Part shown: positions 1-8,018 of the stretch, one piece after another
Layout of the letters: the number at the start of each line of letters is the position of its first letter
How positions within the stretch are numbered: position 1 is the stretch's first letter
NCBI RefSeq assembly: GCF_900176505.1
Contig: NZ_FWYB01000002.1
Location: 645,237-709,236 of the forward strand
DNA from: Pedobacter nyackensis
GTDB lineage: Bacteria > Bacteroidota > Bacteroidia > Sphingobacteriales > Sphingobacteriaceae
Direction of reading: 5' to 3'
Length of the DNA stretch: 64,000 nucleotides
The notes under the pieces: model-generated
Databases searched by the model: none
What the model saw: only the letters and a program-made list of their open reading frames with translations
What the model was told of the DNA's origin: nothing
Translations under genes and position numbers: made by a program

Positions 1-459
1 ACGCTTTACTTCATCAAGTTCTGCCTTATGGATATAAGCTTCGATGTGCGCGCCTCTACGCTTAGAATTAAGATAAGGCCCCTCCAGATGCAACCCCAAA
101 AAACCTTTGGCATGTGGCATGTATGCTTTTGCAGCATCCAGACATTGGTAAATGATTTCCATGCTATTGGTCGCTACACAAGCTAAAAAGCCTGTAGTCC
201 CTTTGCTCATCAGATCGTCATCCATCTGCTTCAATGTATCAGCCGTTGGATAGGCGGAGAAAAGCGGGCCACCACTGCCATAAATCTGAAGTTCAATAAA
301 GGAAGGACTAACGAAATCCCCATTTGCATCAATCCGTTGATATTCTGTCGGAATTTCTTCATTGGAGATCCTTTGGATCTTTCCGTTTGCGATGAGAACA
401 GATTGATCTGTCAACAGCGCACCGTCTTTAAAGAGCTTACAATTGGTTATTGCGATCAT
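1..459 (-). CDS. nagA: N-acetylglucosamine-6-phosphate deacetylase, N-terminal part (runs off the window)
   Basis: The complement strand reads from an ATG at 459 to the window edge, giving 153 residues with no stop. The product begins MIAITNCKLFKDGALL and carries the amidohydrolase segment GFLGLHLEGPYLN followed by KRRGAH, which is typical of NagA. The known reaction removes the acetyl group of GlcNAc-6-phosphate to give glucosamine-6-phosphate during amino-sugar recycling in the cytoplasm. The catalytic metal-binding His and Asp of the later strands lie outside the window. It follows the ribosomal operon on the same strand but is separated from it by a terminator. Confidence 0.88.
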   Translation of the reverse strand, partial: MIAITNCKLFKDGALLTDQSVLIANGKIQRISNEEIPTEYQRIDANGDFVSPSFIELQIYGSGGPLFSAYPTADTLKQMDDDLMSKGTTGFLACVATNSMEIIYQCLDAAKAYMPHAKGFLGLHLEGPYLNSKRRGAHIEAYIHKAELDEVKR

Positions 460-490
460 ATTCGTGTATTGTAGAACCCAAATATAAGGC

Positions 491-530
491 AAAAAAAAGA
501 GCCTCCTGAAAACAGAAGGCTCTTCTAAAA
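491..530 (-). terminator. Rho-independent terminator after tsf
   Basis: GAGCC(T)nCTG and CAGAAGGCTC form a roughly 10-base-pair stem (499-508 with 513-522) around an AAAA loop, with one mismatch. On the minus strand it is followed by a run of T (plus-strand A run 491-498). It lies 15 bases after the tsf stop and before nagA, so it should end the ribosomal operon. Confidence 0.8.
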
Positions 531-544
531 AAATTAACTAAGTA

Positions 545-1384
545 TTAAGCTCCTAATTGGATACGTTTAAACGCAACAACAGTTAAATCTTTAGAAACAT
601 CATTTAAGAATTTACGTACATCTTTAGATGAATCTTTAACAAACTCCTGGTTCAATAAAGTGTTGTCTTTATAGAATTTATTCAATTTACCAGCAGCAAT
701 TTTCTCAACCATTTCTTCTGGTTTACCTTCAGCGCGGATTTGATCTTTAGCGATTTCAGTTTCACGCTCGATAGTAGTAGCGTCAACATCACCTTTATCT
801 AAAGCAACCGGGCTCATAGCAGCAATTTGCATAGCTACATCTTTACCAGCTTCTTCAACACCAGCACCTGCCTGGTTTAAAGCAACCAATACACCTAAAC
901 GGTAGTTACCGTGGATGTAAGGAATAACTTTTTCACCTGTAACAGATTCAAATTTAGAGATACCAATTTTCTCACCGATTTTACCAGTGTTTTCAATGAT
1001 GATATCAGAAACTTTTTGTCCGTCAATTTCAAGAGCTAAAAGTTCTTCTAAAGTAGCAGGGTTATTCTCGATAGCTAAATCAGTGAATTTGTTAGCCAAA
1101 GCAACGAAATCAGCATTTTTAGCCACGAAATCAGTTTCGCAGTTTAATTCAACTACAACACCACGTGTACCATCAGTAGTAGCTTTAGCGATAACTACAC
1201 CTTCGTTAGAATCACGATCCTGACGAGAAGCAGCTACTTTAGCACCTTTTTTACGTAAATAATCAACCGCAGCTTCGAAATCACCATTAGCTTCGATTAA
1301 CGCTTTTTTGCAGTCCATCATACCAGCACCAGTTTGTTGGCGCAATTTGTTTACATCAGCTGCAGAAATTTGTACTGTAGACAT
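545..1384 (-). CDS. tsf: Translation elongation factor Ts
   Basis: EF-Ts is the nucleotide exchange factor that releases GDP from EF-Tu in the cytoplasm. The 279-residue product starts MSTVQISAADV and shows both family signatures: TGAGMMDCKKAL near residue 15 (the UBA-like N-terminal domain) and CETDFVAKN near residue 83. The reading frame is open for 29 codons further upstream, but that extension runs through the hairpin between rpsB and tsf and has no family resemblance, so the ATG at 1384 is chosen. It is the last gene of rplM-rpsI-rpsB-tsf, 96 bases after rpsB and followed by a terminator. Confidence 0.96.
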   Translation of the reverse strand: MSTVQISAADVNKLRQQTGAGMMDCKKALIEANGDFEAAVDYLRKKGAKVAASRQDRDSNEGVVIAKATTDGTRGVVVELNCETDFVAKNADFVALANKFTDLAIENNPATLEELLALEIDGQKVSDIIIENTGKIGEKIGISKFESVTGEKVIPYIHGNYRLGVLVALNQAGAGVEEAGKDVAMQIAAMSPVALDKGDVDATTIERETEIAKDQIRAEGKPEEMVEKIAAGKLNKFYKDNTLLNQEFVKDSSKDVRKFLNDVSKDLTVVAFKRIQLGA

Positions 1385-1407
1385 TTTATTTCTTTTTAAG
1401 TTTATTA

Positions 1408-1469
1408 TCAAAAAACAAGGGTTGTGCACGACGTGTTGTAGTAAACCTGCAACGCACCATACACAACCC
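1408..1469 (-). terminator. Hairpin with T run between rpsB and tsf (attenuator candidate)
   Basis: On the minus strand GGGTTGTG (1469-1462) pairs perfectly with CACAACCC (1426-1419), and CTTGTTTTTTG follows directly. The 35-base interior can itself fold imperfectly (GCGTTG with CAAC). This has the form of an intrinsic terminator placed inside the operon, so it could lower tsf expression relative to rpsB. Whether it terminates partly, fully or conditionally cannot be told from sequence. Confidence 0.6.
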
Positions 1470-1480
1470 AATTATATTAT

Positions 1481-2305
1481 TTAAGCTTCTTCGCTTGTAC
1501 CTTCTTCAGTATCAGCTTCAACTTTTTTTCTTCTTGCACCAGGCGCAGCAGCTTCCGGAGCATCAGCAGCAGCTTTAGCAGCTACAGCTTCTTTTTCAGT
1601 TTCCTCGTCTTTTTCGCGTTTGCGCTCATCTAAACCTTCTTCAATTGCTTTGATGATAACATCAGTAATTAAAGAGATAGATTTAGTAGCATCATCATTC
1701 GCTGGGATTGGGAAATCGATGTTAGAAGGATCAGAGTTGGTATCAACCATTGCAAAAGTTGGAATGTTTAATTTCAACGCTTCGCTAACAGCGATATGTT
1801 CTTTTTTAACGTCAATTAAAAAGATAGCAGCAGGTAAACGGTTTAAGTCCGCAATACCACCTAATAAGCTTTCTAATTTGATACGCTCACGTTGGATCAT
1901 TAAACGCTCTTTCTTAGAAAGGATCGAGTAAGTTCCGTCTTTAGTCATCTTATCGATGGTAACCATCTTCTTGATTGACTTGCGAACAGTAGCAAAGTTA
2001 GTTAACATACCACCTAACCAACGCTCAGTTACGTAAGGCATGTTTACTTTTTTTGCTTGATCAGCAACGATTTCTTTAGCTTGTTTCTTAGTAGCTACGA
2101 AAAGAATCTTACGACCAGATTTAACGATCTGTTTGATTGCTGAAGCAGCTTCTTCAGTTTTAGTTAAAGTTTTATTTAAATCTATAATGTGGATACCATT
2201 GCGCTCCATGAAAATGTATGGGGCCATTTTTGGGTTCCATTTACGGGTAAGGTGACCAAAGTGTACACCTGCATCCAGTAAGTCTTGATATGTAGTTCTT
2301 GCCAT
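1481..2305 (-). CDS. rpsB: 30S ribosomal protein S2
   Basis: The 274-residue protein opens MARTTYQDLLDAGVHFGH, followed by the S2 signature region around LTRKWNPKMAPYIF and IIDLNKT, and contains the conserved PTFAMVDTNSDPSNIDFPIPANDD segment in pieces near residue 188-212. The last 45 residues are a charged, Ala/Glu-rich tail, a common extension in Bacteroidota. S2 binds the small subunit platform. An AGGAG lies a few bases before the start, which is unusual in a phylum that mostly lacks Shine-Dalgarno sites. It is the third gene of the operon, 18 bases after rpsI. Confidence 0.97.
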   Translation of the reverse strand: MARTTYQDLLDAGVHFGHLTRKWNPKMAPYIFMERNGIHIIDLNKTLTKTEEAASAIKQIVKSGRKILFVATKKQAKEIVADQAKKVNMPYVTERWLGGMLTNFATVRKSIKKMVTIDKMTKDGTYSILSKKERLMIQRERIKLESLLGGIADLNRLPAAIFLIDVKKEHIAVSEALKLNIPTFAMVDTNSDPSNIDFPIPANDDATKSISLITDVIIKAIEEGLDERKREKDEETEKEAVAAKAAADAPEAAAPGARRKKVEADTEEGTSEEA

Positions 2306-2323
2306 TGTTTTGTCTCCTTAAGA

Positions 2324-2710
2324 TTAACGTTTACTGAATTGGAATTTCTTACGTGCTTTCTTGCGTCCTGGTTTCTTACGCTCAACCATACGCATATCAC
2401 GGGTCATTAACCCTTTAGCGCGTAATGCTGGTTTTTTCTCAGCATCTAATTCAACAATAGCTTTAGCAATAGCTAAACGAACAGCTTCTGCCTGACCTTT
2501 AACGCCACCACCGGCTACATTTACAGTTACATCATACTGACCAACTAGTTCAGAAACTGTGAACGATTGGTTAACGATGTATTGTAAAGGCAATGTTGGG
2601 AAATATTCTTTGTGATCTTTACCGTTTACGGTAATTGTGCCGTTGCCTTCTTTTAAATAGATACGAGCAACTGCAGTCTTTCTTCTTCCTGAAGTGTTTG
2701 TAACTGACAT
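2324..2710 (-). CDS. rpsI: 30S ribosomal protein S9
   Basis: The 128-residue product begins MSVTNTSGRRKTAVARIYL, contains VNVAGGGVKGQAEAVRLAIAKA in two overlapping blocks near residues 63-84, and ends in the very basic tail ERKKPGRKKARKKFQFSKR whose last residues reach the P-site tRNA in ribosome structures. Size and order fit S9 exactly. It lies 11 bases after rplM, the usual L13-S9 pairing. Confidence 0.97.
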   Translation of the reverse strand: MSVTNTSGRRKTAVARIYLKEGNGTITVNGKDHKEYFPTLPLQYIVNQSFTVSELVGQYDVTVNVAGGGVKGQAEAVRLAIAKAIVELDAEKKPALRAKGLMTRDMRMVERKKPGRKKARKKFQFSKR

Positions 2711-2721
2711 TTCTTCCTTAA

Positions 2722-3165
2722 TTAAAGTTTAATGGTTGTTGGTGATTGAGCTGCATGCGGATGCTCAGCACCTGCATAAACAAAAAGATTTGTGTACAAT
2801 TTTGCACCTAATTTTGTTTTAGGTAACATACCTTTTATTGCCTTTTCCACAACACGCTTAGGATGTTTCGCCATTAACTCTTTTGGAGAAATGAAACGCT
2901 GACCACCTGGATAACCAGTGTAGGAAGTATAAACTTTGTCGTTCATTTTATTTCCGGTCAACTTGATCTTGTCTGCATTAATAACGATAACGTTATCACC
3001 GCAGTCTACGTGTGGGGTGTACTCAGGCTTGTTTTTACCACGGATGATCATAGCGATCTTCGATGACAAGCGCCCCAAAATCTCGCCTTCAGCATCCACA
3101 ACAACCCACTGTTTGTTAACAGTTTTTGCATTGGCAGAGACAGTTTTGTAACTTAACGTATTCAC
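2722..3165 (-). CDS. rplM: 50S ribosomal protein L13
   Basis: The 147-residue protein has the L13 features WVVVDAEGEILGRLSSKIA near residue 20, GDNVIVINADKIKLTGNK near residue 57, and KELMAKHPKRVVEKAIKGMLP near residue 98. L13 is an early assembly protein of the large subunit. It is the first gene of the leftward operon and is preceded by a well-formed promoter and a short leader with a hairpin. L13 leaders that control their own operon have been reported in Bacteroidia, so autoregulation is plausible but not shown here. Confidence 0.97.
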   Translation of the reverse strand: MNTLSYKTVSANAKTVNKQWVVVDAEGEILGRLSSKIAMIIRGKNKPEYTPHVDCGDNVIVINADKIKLTGNKMNDKVYTSYTGYPGGQRFISPKELMAKHPKRVVEKAIKGMLPKTKLGAKLYTNLFVYAGAEHPHAAQSPTTIKL

Positions 3166-3201
3166 TTGCTTGTATTTAATTTGTTTAACAATTATTTATT
3201 C

Positions 3202-3217
3202 CCCTAAGATTTTAGGG
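3202..3217 (-). promoter_or_regulatory. Short hairpin at the 5' end of the rplM leader
   Basis: CCCTAA (3202-3207) and TTAGGG (3212-3217) form a six-pair stem with a four-base loop. It falls right at the transcription start predicted from the adjoining promoter, about 40 bases before the rplM ATG. It could be part of an L13-type autoregulatory leader. That role is inferred from position only. Confidence 0.45.
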
Positions 3218-3221
3218 ACTG

Positions 3222-3252
3222 CAAAGATAGATAGAAATATTTAATTACCAAA
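3222..3252 (-). promoter_or_regulatory. Promoter of the rplM-rpsI-rpsB-tsf operon
   Basis: On the minus strand TTTG (3252-3249) is followed by exactly 19 bases and TATCTTTG (3229-3222). This matches the Bacteroidota consensus of TTTG at -33 and TAnnTTTG at -7. The predicted start near 3215 leaves a leader of about 50 bases before rplM. Confidence 0.82.
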
Positions 3253-3479
3253 CAGTTGAACATATATTTATTTAAGCAGAAATCAATTATAAAAAATCAT
3301 GCTCTTCGCTTATCTCTAAAACGCACTCAAATCCGGACGTTATTGAAGAGAAGGGAATTATCCATGCCCCGTTAATCTTAAGCCTGGCATGTCAGCAAAC
3401 TGTCATGAAATTACAATTACGAATTAGCCCCAAACTTTTCAACAACATTCTCCGTTATAGTTGCAGTTTGTTTGGTTTA

Positions 3480-3548
3480 GGTTGATCTGTGGTGGATCAA
3501 CCATCTTTATAGCAGGGACGAGTCGAAAGACTGTCCCTGTTTCTTTTT
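3480..3548 (+). ncRNA. Candidate small RNA ending in a terminator
   Basis: Two strong hairpins follow each other in a 587-base gene-free stretch. GGTTGATC pairs with GATCAACC (3480-3487 with 3495-3502). CAGGGAC pairs with GTCCCTG (3513-3519 with 3533-3539), continued inside by AGTC and GACT around a GAAA loop. TTTCTTTTT follows, as in an intrinsic terminator on the plus strand. No gene precedes it on this strand, so the terminator suggests a short independent transcript. The 5' end is unknown; no confident -33/-7 pair was found. The remainder of 3253-3752 shows only a weak TACCTTTG (3559-3566) and a small TGTAC/GTACA palindrome. Confidence 0.45.
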
Positions 3549-3752
3549 ACAGCCAGTGTACCTTTGTACAGAAAACTACACGACCAATCATTTTAAGAAA
3601 TCAGCAACCCCACAAAACTAAATTTAAACTACTAAAACTATAACTACACGTTAAAAAAAGTAATTTCTATTCAACAGTTATCTAGAATAAGTCGCTTTGG
3701 CACAGTTTTTTCTGATGGGAGGATTAATAATTTTTTAACCAAATCAATCATC

Positions 3753-4172
3753 ATGAAAAAAGCAATTATCATCCCTATTTTATTATTATTCTCAGTAATC
3801 ATCACCTCTTGTAGTAAAGACAAAGACGAGCCAGAAAACACCGACAAATCAGCTGCAGTTTCACAAACCTATCAGGGAAAGTTAACATTAGGCACTTCGC
3901 CTAATACAGTAGAATACCAAAATGTTAAAATTAAAATCACACGCAAAGGCACCAATGAAGTAGCCATTGAACCTGTAAGTGGCGAATCTTATCCTGCTTT
4001 TGCTGCAATCACCTTTTCTAGCTTTCTATTTTCAAGCGCGACAAACATGTATGCATCTTCTAATCCGGGCCCAATGATATTCACTTTCCAGAGCAATGGA
4101 ACTATAAACATGCAGCTAGCATATAATTTCAACAATACAGTTGTCTTCTTTGAAGGTCCAAACGTAAAGTAA
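3753..4172 (+). CDS. Small lipoprotein of unknown function
   Basis: The 139-residue product has a signal peptide with a lipobox (hydrophobic stretch followed by ITSCSKDKDEPEN), so Cys20 is probably lipidated and the Asp/Glu-rich residues after it resemble the lipoprotein export signal of Bacteroidota. The rest looks like one small beta-rich domain with the segments QTYQGKLTLG and VKIKITRKGTNEV. I do not recognise a named family with certainty. It stands alone, with a terminator 50 bases after its stop. Confidence 0.8.
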   Translation: MKKAIIIPILLLFSVIITSCSKDKDEPENTDKSAAVSQTYQGKLTLGTSPNTVEYQNVKIKITRKGTNEVAIEPVSGESYPAFAAITFSSFLFSSATNMYASSNPGPMIFTFQSNGTINMQLAYNFNNTVVFFEGPNVK

Positions 4173-4222
4173 CAGAATCCCCACCTCTACTTTAATGGAG
4201 GTACATCATTTAAACAATAAAG

Positions 4223-4254
4223 AAAAGGGCCGAAACTATTTCGGCCCTTTTTTT
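4223..4254 (+). terminator. Rho-independent terminator after the 3753 lipoprotein gene
   Basis: AAGGGCCGAAA and TTTCGGCCCTT form an 11-pair stem around a short loop, followed by TTTTTTT. It is also A-rich on the left side, so it could work in both directions, but only the rightward gene needs it. Confidence 0.88.
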
Positions 4255-4328
4255 GTTAATTCAACATTAGCTAATGTATCGGGGCTCAAACACCTGATCT
4301 TAATTTCATCACTTAACAATACATTACC

Positions 4329-4535
4329 ATGAAGAAAGAAACTAAAATAATTGCAGGCGTATTAGCAGGAGCTGCCTTAGGTGCAGCTGTTGCATTAATA
4401 TTATCTACAGATAAAGGCGGCGAAGTAAAAGATAAAATGACGGACTGGTTTTGCGACCTATTAGACGCCTCCAAAGATAAACTGGCAGATATGACTGATC
4501 AGGTTAAAGAGACAATAGCTAAAGTAAGAGCGTAA
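4329..4535 (+). CDS. YtxH-like small membrane protein
   Basis: The 68-residue protein starts MKKETKIIAGVLAGAALGAA, giving one short glycine/alanine-rich transmembrane helix (about residues 8-26). An amphipathic, Lys/Asp-rich helix follows (DLLDASKDKLADMTDQVKET). This is the layout of YtxH-domain proteins, which are often linked with stress responses; the function here is unknown. It lies 9 bases upstream of the beta-CASP hydrolase gene and may be cotranscribed with it. Confidence 0.8.
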   Translation: MKKETKIIAGVLAGAALGAAVALILSTDKGGEVKDKMTDWFCDLLDASKDKLADMTDQVKETIAKVRA

Positions 4536-4544
4536 TTTTATTAA

Positions 4545-5942
4545 ATGAAGATAGCTTTTCATGGGGCAGCACGCGCTGTAACAGGTAGTAAACACCTAAT
4601 CACACTAAATAATGGCACGCAGATTTTGTTAGACTGCGGCATGTTCCAGGGAATGGGTGACATTACCGAAAGTTTAAACGAGTCATTTGGATTTAAGCCG
4701 ATAAACGTGAATTACTTCATTTTGTCGCACGCCCATATAGACCATTGCGGACTGCTGCCCCGTTTGGTAGCTGAAGGTTTTAGAGGCCCTATTTTTTGCA
4801 CCCCTGCAACCAGAGACCTAGCCGAAATCCTGCTATTGGATTCGGCAAAAATACAGATGCAGGATGCCGAATATGCAAACAGAAAAATCAGACCAGCTGA
4901 CGAACCCGAAGTCCCACTTTACACGGATAAAGACGTTGAAAAAGCCCTTAGCCTGTTTAAAACCTATCCTTACGATCATATTTTTAATATAAGTCCCGAT
5001 ATTGCCGTCGAATTTACCGATGCCGGCCATATTGTAGGCAGCTCTGCAGTCCATTTACAAATCAACGAAAATGGTAAAGAAACCCGAATCACCTTTAGTG
5101 GAGACGTAGGTAGATATGGCGACCTGCTACTTAAAAGCCCTCAAAAATTCCCTCAGGCAGATTACATCATCATGGAATCCACCTATGGAGATTCCCTACA
5201 CACCGAACTTGCCCCAACCGAAAGCATGCTTGCCGAGGTCATCAGGCACACCTGCGTAGACAAAAAAGGCAAAGTAATCATTCCCGCATTTAGCGTTGGA
5301 CGCACCCAGGAACTACTTTACGCACTAAACTCCCTGGAGTTAAAAGGAGAGCTACCGAATATCCCTTATTACGTAGACAGTCCCCTTTCGCTGGAAGCGA
5401 CACAAGTATTAAAAAACCATCCTGAGGTTTATAACTACGGCGTAAAAGAAATACAAAAAGTAGATCATGATATCTTTAACTTTAAAGGGCTCAGGTTTAT
5501 TGAAAGTGTTGAAGAATCCAAAGCGTTAAACAATGACCCGCAGCCTTGCGTAATCATTTCATCATCAGGAATGGCTGAGGGCGGAAGGGTCAGACATCAC
5601 ATCAAAAATAACATCGGCGATCAAAGGAATACCATTCTAATGGTAGGATATGCCAGTCCGGGCTCATTAGCAGGCCGTTTAATGGCGGGACAAAAACAAG
5701 TATGGTTTTTCAGACAAAATTTCGATGTTATAGCCGAAATCAGGTCAATTAAATCAATGAGTGCACATGGTGACTATGAGGATCTTTTACAATTCCTATC
5801 CGTCCAGGACCCCACAAAAGTGAAACAAGTATTTTTAGTACACGGTGATTACGATGTACAGCAAAACTTCGCTGTAAAGGTATGCAACGCTGGTTTTAAA
5901 AATGTAGCTATCCCCGAATATCACCAGGAATTTGAACTGTAG
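4545..5942 (+). CDS. MBL-fold beta-CASP hydrolase (RNA-processing nuclease family)
   Basis: The 465-residue protein has the metallo-beta-lactamase motif HAHIDH at residues 62-67, a later metal ligand in DAGHIVGS near residue 165, and the SGDVGRYGD segment near residue 185. The beta-CASP part has the characteristic IIPAFSVGRTQELLYAL near residue 245 and the RMxG-type segment SSSGMAEGGRVRHH near residue 340, and ends with MSAHGDYEDL and a VHGD motif. Members of this family (CPSF73-like, YbcI-like proteins) cut RNA; the exact substrate here is inferred only from family. Complete, cytoplasmic. Confidence 0.88.
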   Translation: MKIAFHGAARAVTGSKHLITLNNGTQILLDCGMFQGMGDITESLNESFGFKPINVNYFILSHAHIDHCGLLPRLVAEGFRGPIFCTPATRDLAEILLLDSAKIQMQDAEYANRKIRPADEPEVPLYTDKDVEKALSLFKTYPYDHIFNISPDIAVEFTDAGHIVGSSAVHLQINENGKETRITFSGDVGRYGDLLLKSPQKFPQADYIIMESTYGDSLHTELAPTESMLAEVIRHTCVDKKGKVIIPAFSVGRTQELLYALNSLELKGELPNIPYYVDSPLSLEATQVLKNHPEVYNYGVKEIQKVDHDIFNFKGLRFIESVEESKALNNDPQPCVIISSSGMAEGGRVRHHIKNNIGDQRNTILMVGYASPGSLAGRLMAGQKQVWFFRQNFDVIAEIRSIKSMSAHGDYEDLLQFLSVQDPTKVKQVFLVHGDYDVQQNFAVKVCNAGFKNVAIPEYHQEFEL

Positions 5943-5969
5943 AAGCTTCTCTTTTTCTATCTTTGCCGC

Positions 5970-6671
5970 ATGGATGTTTTCGGAGAAGCTTTAAAAGACC
6001 AGTTTATAAAACCACCGGCAGAAACCCTATGGGTGCACAATTCCTATGATGAACCAGAGGAAATGCCTGTCGACATTTACTTTAGGGACGAAAAAGAAAT
6101 GCCTGAACTGGAGCTAAAAGCCCTTGACCTTTGCAAAGGCAAGGTGCTGGATGTAGGTGCAGGCGTAGGTAGCCACGCCTTAGTATTACAAAAAAGAGGA
6201 TTTGATATCACCGGCATGGACATATCCGCAGCCGCGGTAACCATCATGAAGCAACGTGGCCTAAAACAAGCGATCGAAGGGAATATTCTCAAATACAATG
6301 TACCAAAAGGTAATAAAAAATACGACACCCTGTTATTTATGATGAACGGTATCGGTCTTACCGGATCAATCCCAGGATTGAAAGCCTTTTTGAAACAAGC
6401 AAAAGACTTAATCAATAAGGATGGGCAGTTAGTTTTCGACAGCTCAGACCTTTCTTACCTATACCTGGAAATACCGTTCCCTGAGCATGGTTATTTTGGC
6501 GAAGTGAGTTTTAGATATGAGTACAAAAGCGTAAAAGGAAACTGGTTCAAATGGATCTATGTAGACCAGAAGACGCTAATTGATATTGCAAAAGCCACTG
6601 GCTGGAATGCAGAGGTTATTTTCGAAGATGATTCGGACCAATATTTAGCAAGACTAACGCGCGTTAATTAG
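5970..6671 (+). CDS. Class I SAM-dependent methyltransferase
   Basis: The 233-residue protein has the SAM-binding motif KVLDVGAGVGSHALVL near residue 58, followed by DITGMDIS at the end of strand 2 and LLFMMNGIGLTGSI near residue 120. The substrate is unknown. It lies 27 bases after the MBL hydrolase gene and may share its transcript. Its final codons form one arm of an 11-base perfect inverted repeat with the sequence just beyond the stop. Confidence 0.85.
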   Translation: MDVFGEALKDQFIKPPAETLWVHNSYDEPEEMPVDIYFRDEKEMPELELKALDLCKGKVLDVGAGVGSHALVLQKRGFDITGMDISAAAVTIMKQRGLKQAIEGNILKYNVPKGNKKYDTLLFMMNGIGLTGSIPGLKAFLKQAKDLINKDGQLVFDSSDLSYLYLEIPFPEHGYFGEVSFRYEYKSVKGNWFKWIYVDQKTLIDIAKATGWNAEVIFEDDSDQYLARLTRVN

Positions 6672-6684
6672 CACGCGTTAGTCT
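6651..6684. terminator. Inverted repeat between convergent genes (terminator-like hairpin)
   Basis: AGACTAACGCG (6651-6661) and CGCGTTAGTCT (6674-6684) match perfectly as an 11-base inverted repeat with a 12-base loop. The left arm encodes the last residues of the methyltransferase and the stop is in the loop. There is no good T run on either side, so termination is only likely. The hairpin lies where the methyltransferase and pepT transcripts meet. Confidence 0.5.
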
Positions 6685-6697
6685 TAAAAAGAAGCAT

Positions 6698-7951
6698 TTA
6701 TGCGCGTTCTTCCCAGATCGCAGCAATATTAACAATCGTCTCAACCGCTTTCTCCATATCCTGTACAGAAGCCCATTCCTGTTTACCATGGAAAGCATGC
6801 TCTCCCGCAAAAATATTAGGACAAGGCAAGCCCATAAACGACAATCTTGAGCCATCGGTACCACCTCTGATGCTTTGTTGCTTAGGCGTAATTCCGGCGC
6901 GTTTTATAGCTTCAATACCAAACTCAATAATCTGAGGGTGTTTATCTAACACCTGTTTCATATTGCGATATTGTTCCGTAATCCTCAATTCATAAGTTGA
7001 ATTAGGGAAATCCTCGATAATATTCTGTACCGTAGCGTCCAATAACTCACCATTCGCTGTCAACTCCTCATCATTAAACGCACGAAGGATAAAGCGAGCT
7101 TCAGCCTGCTCTACATTACCACTAATGGTAACAGGATGAATAAACCCTTCTTTCAATTCTGTTGATTCAGGAGAAAGACAATCAGCAGGCAATGAACTGA
7201 TCACATCTGACAAGATTTTAATCGCACTTTCCATTTTGCCCTTAGCAAAGCCCGGATGTGCGCTTACACCTTTAATAGTCAATACCGCTCCATCAGCAGA
7301 GAACGTCTCATCTTCAATAGAACCCAATGTTTCACCATCAACCGTATAACCAAAATCAGCGCCCAACTTCTCGATATCCACCTTATCAACGCCACGACCG
7401 ATTTCTTCGTCAGGAGTAAACAAGATCTTAATAGTACCATGCTTAAATTCAGGATTCTGTACTAAAAAAGCAGCAGCTTCCATAATCTCAGCAAGACCGG
7501 CTTTGTTATCCGCTCCTAGCAATGTGGTACCACTTGCCGTGATGATATCATTACCAATCTGGTCTTTCAGATCAGCATGCTCTTTCATTTTTAATACCAC
7601 AGAATTATCATCTGGCAGTACCAAATCCTGCCCCTGATAATTTTCGTGAATAATCGGCTTTACATTGTAACCGCTGCAATCAGGAGACGTATCCATGTGT
7701 GAGCAGAAACAAATTACAGGAACCTGCTTATCAGAATTAGAAGGAATAGTTGCATAAACGTAACCATACTCATCCAAATGTGCATCAGCTACGCCCATTT
7801 CAAGCAACTCCTCAACCAAGACCTTTCCTAAGTTTTTTTGCTTTTCAGTTGAAGGAATGGTAGGTGATTGCGGATCCGACTGCGTATCGATCTGCACATA
7901 TTTTGTGAACCTGTTTTGAAGGGATTTGTTTTTATTTATATATTTTAGCAT
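6698..7951 (-). CDS. pepT: Peptidase T (tripeptide aminopeptidase)
   Basis: M20-family zinc peptidase that removes the N-terminal residue of tripeptides in the cytoplasm. The motifs are all present: SHMDTSPD (His and Asp ligands, near residue 83), LLGADNKAG (bridging Asp, near 140), TPDEEIGRG (general base Glu and ligand, near 175), a VDGE segment, SIRGGTDGS (near 377) and a C-terminal AGEHAFHGKQEW with the last His ligand. From the ATG at 7951 it has 417 residues. A further in-frame start at 7969 would lie on top of the predicted promoter element and is not preferred. Confidence 0.92.
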   Translation of the reverse strand: MLKYINKNKSLQNRFTKYVQIDTQSDPQSPTIPSTEKQKNLGKVLVEELLEMGVADAHLDEYGYVYATIPSNSDKQVPVICFCSHMDTSPDCSGYNVKPIIHENYQGQDLVLPDDNSVVLKMKEHADLKDQIGNDIITASGTTLLGADNKAGLAEIMEAAAFLVQNPEFKHGTIKILFTPDEEIGRGVDKVDIEKLGADFGYTVDGETLGSIEDETFSADGAVLTIKGVSAHPGFAKGKMESAIKILSDVISSLPADCLSPESTELKEGFIHPVTISGNVEQAEARFILRAFNDEELTANGELLDATVQNIIEDFPNSTYELRITEQYRNMKQVLDKHPQIIEFGIEAIKRAGITPKQQSIRGGTDGSRLSFMGLPCPNIFAGEHAFHGKQEWASVQDMEKAVETIVNIAAIWEERA

Positions 7952-7966
7952 AATCTTATAAAACCA

Positions 7967-7993
7967 CAAAGTTATATAAAGATTATAGTTTTG
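7967..7993. promoter_or_regulatory. Overlapping divergent promoter elements (pepT / 8019 gene)
   Basis: A -7 element TAACTTTG reads leftward at 7974-7967 and another, TAGTTTTG, reads rightward at 7986-7993. Neither has a clear TTTG at -33. If both are used, leftward transcripts start near 7960 (leader under 10 bases for pepT) and rightward ones near 8000, so the two polymerases would compete for the same 30 bases. Confidence 0.5.
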
Positions 7994-8018
7994 CCTACAT
8001 ACTTAAATTTAAGATAAC

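Noticed and set aside
3513..3539. CGAGTCGAAAGACTGTC looks a little like a hammerhead ribozyme core (CTGANGA...GAAA)
   Set aside because: The CTGATGA part is missing and the whole segment is explained by one continuous hairpin with a GAAA loop.
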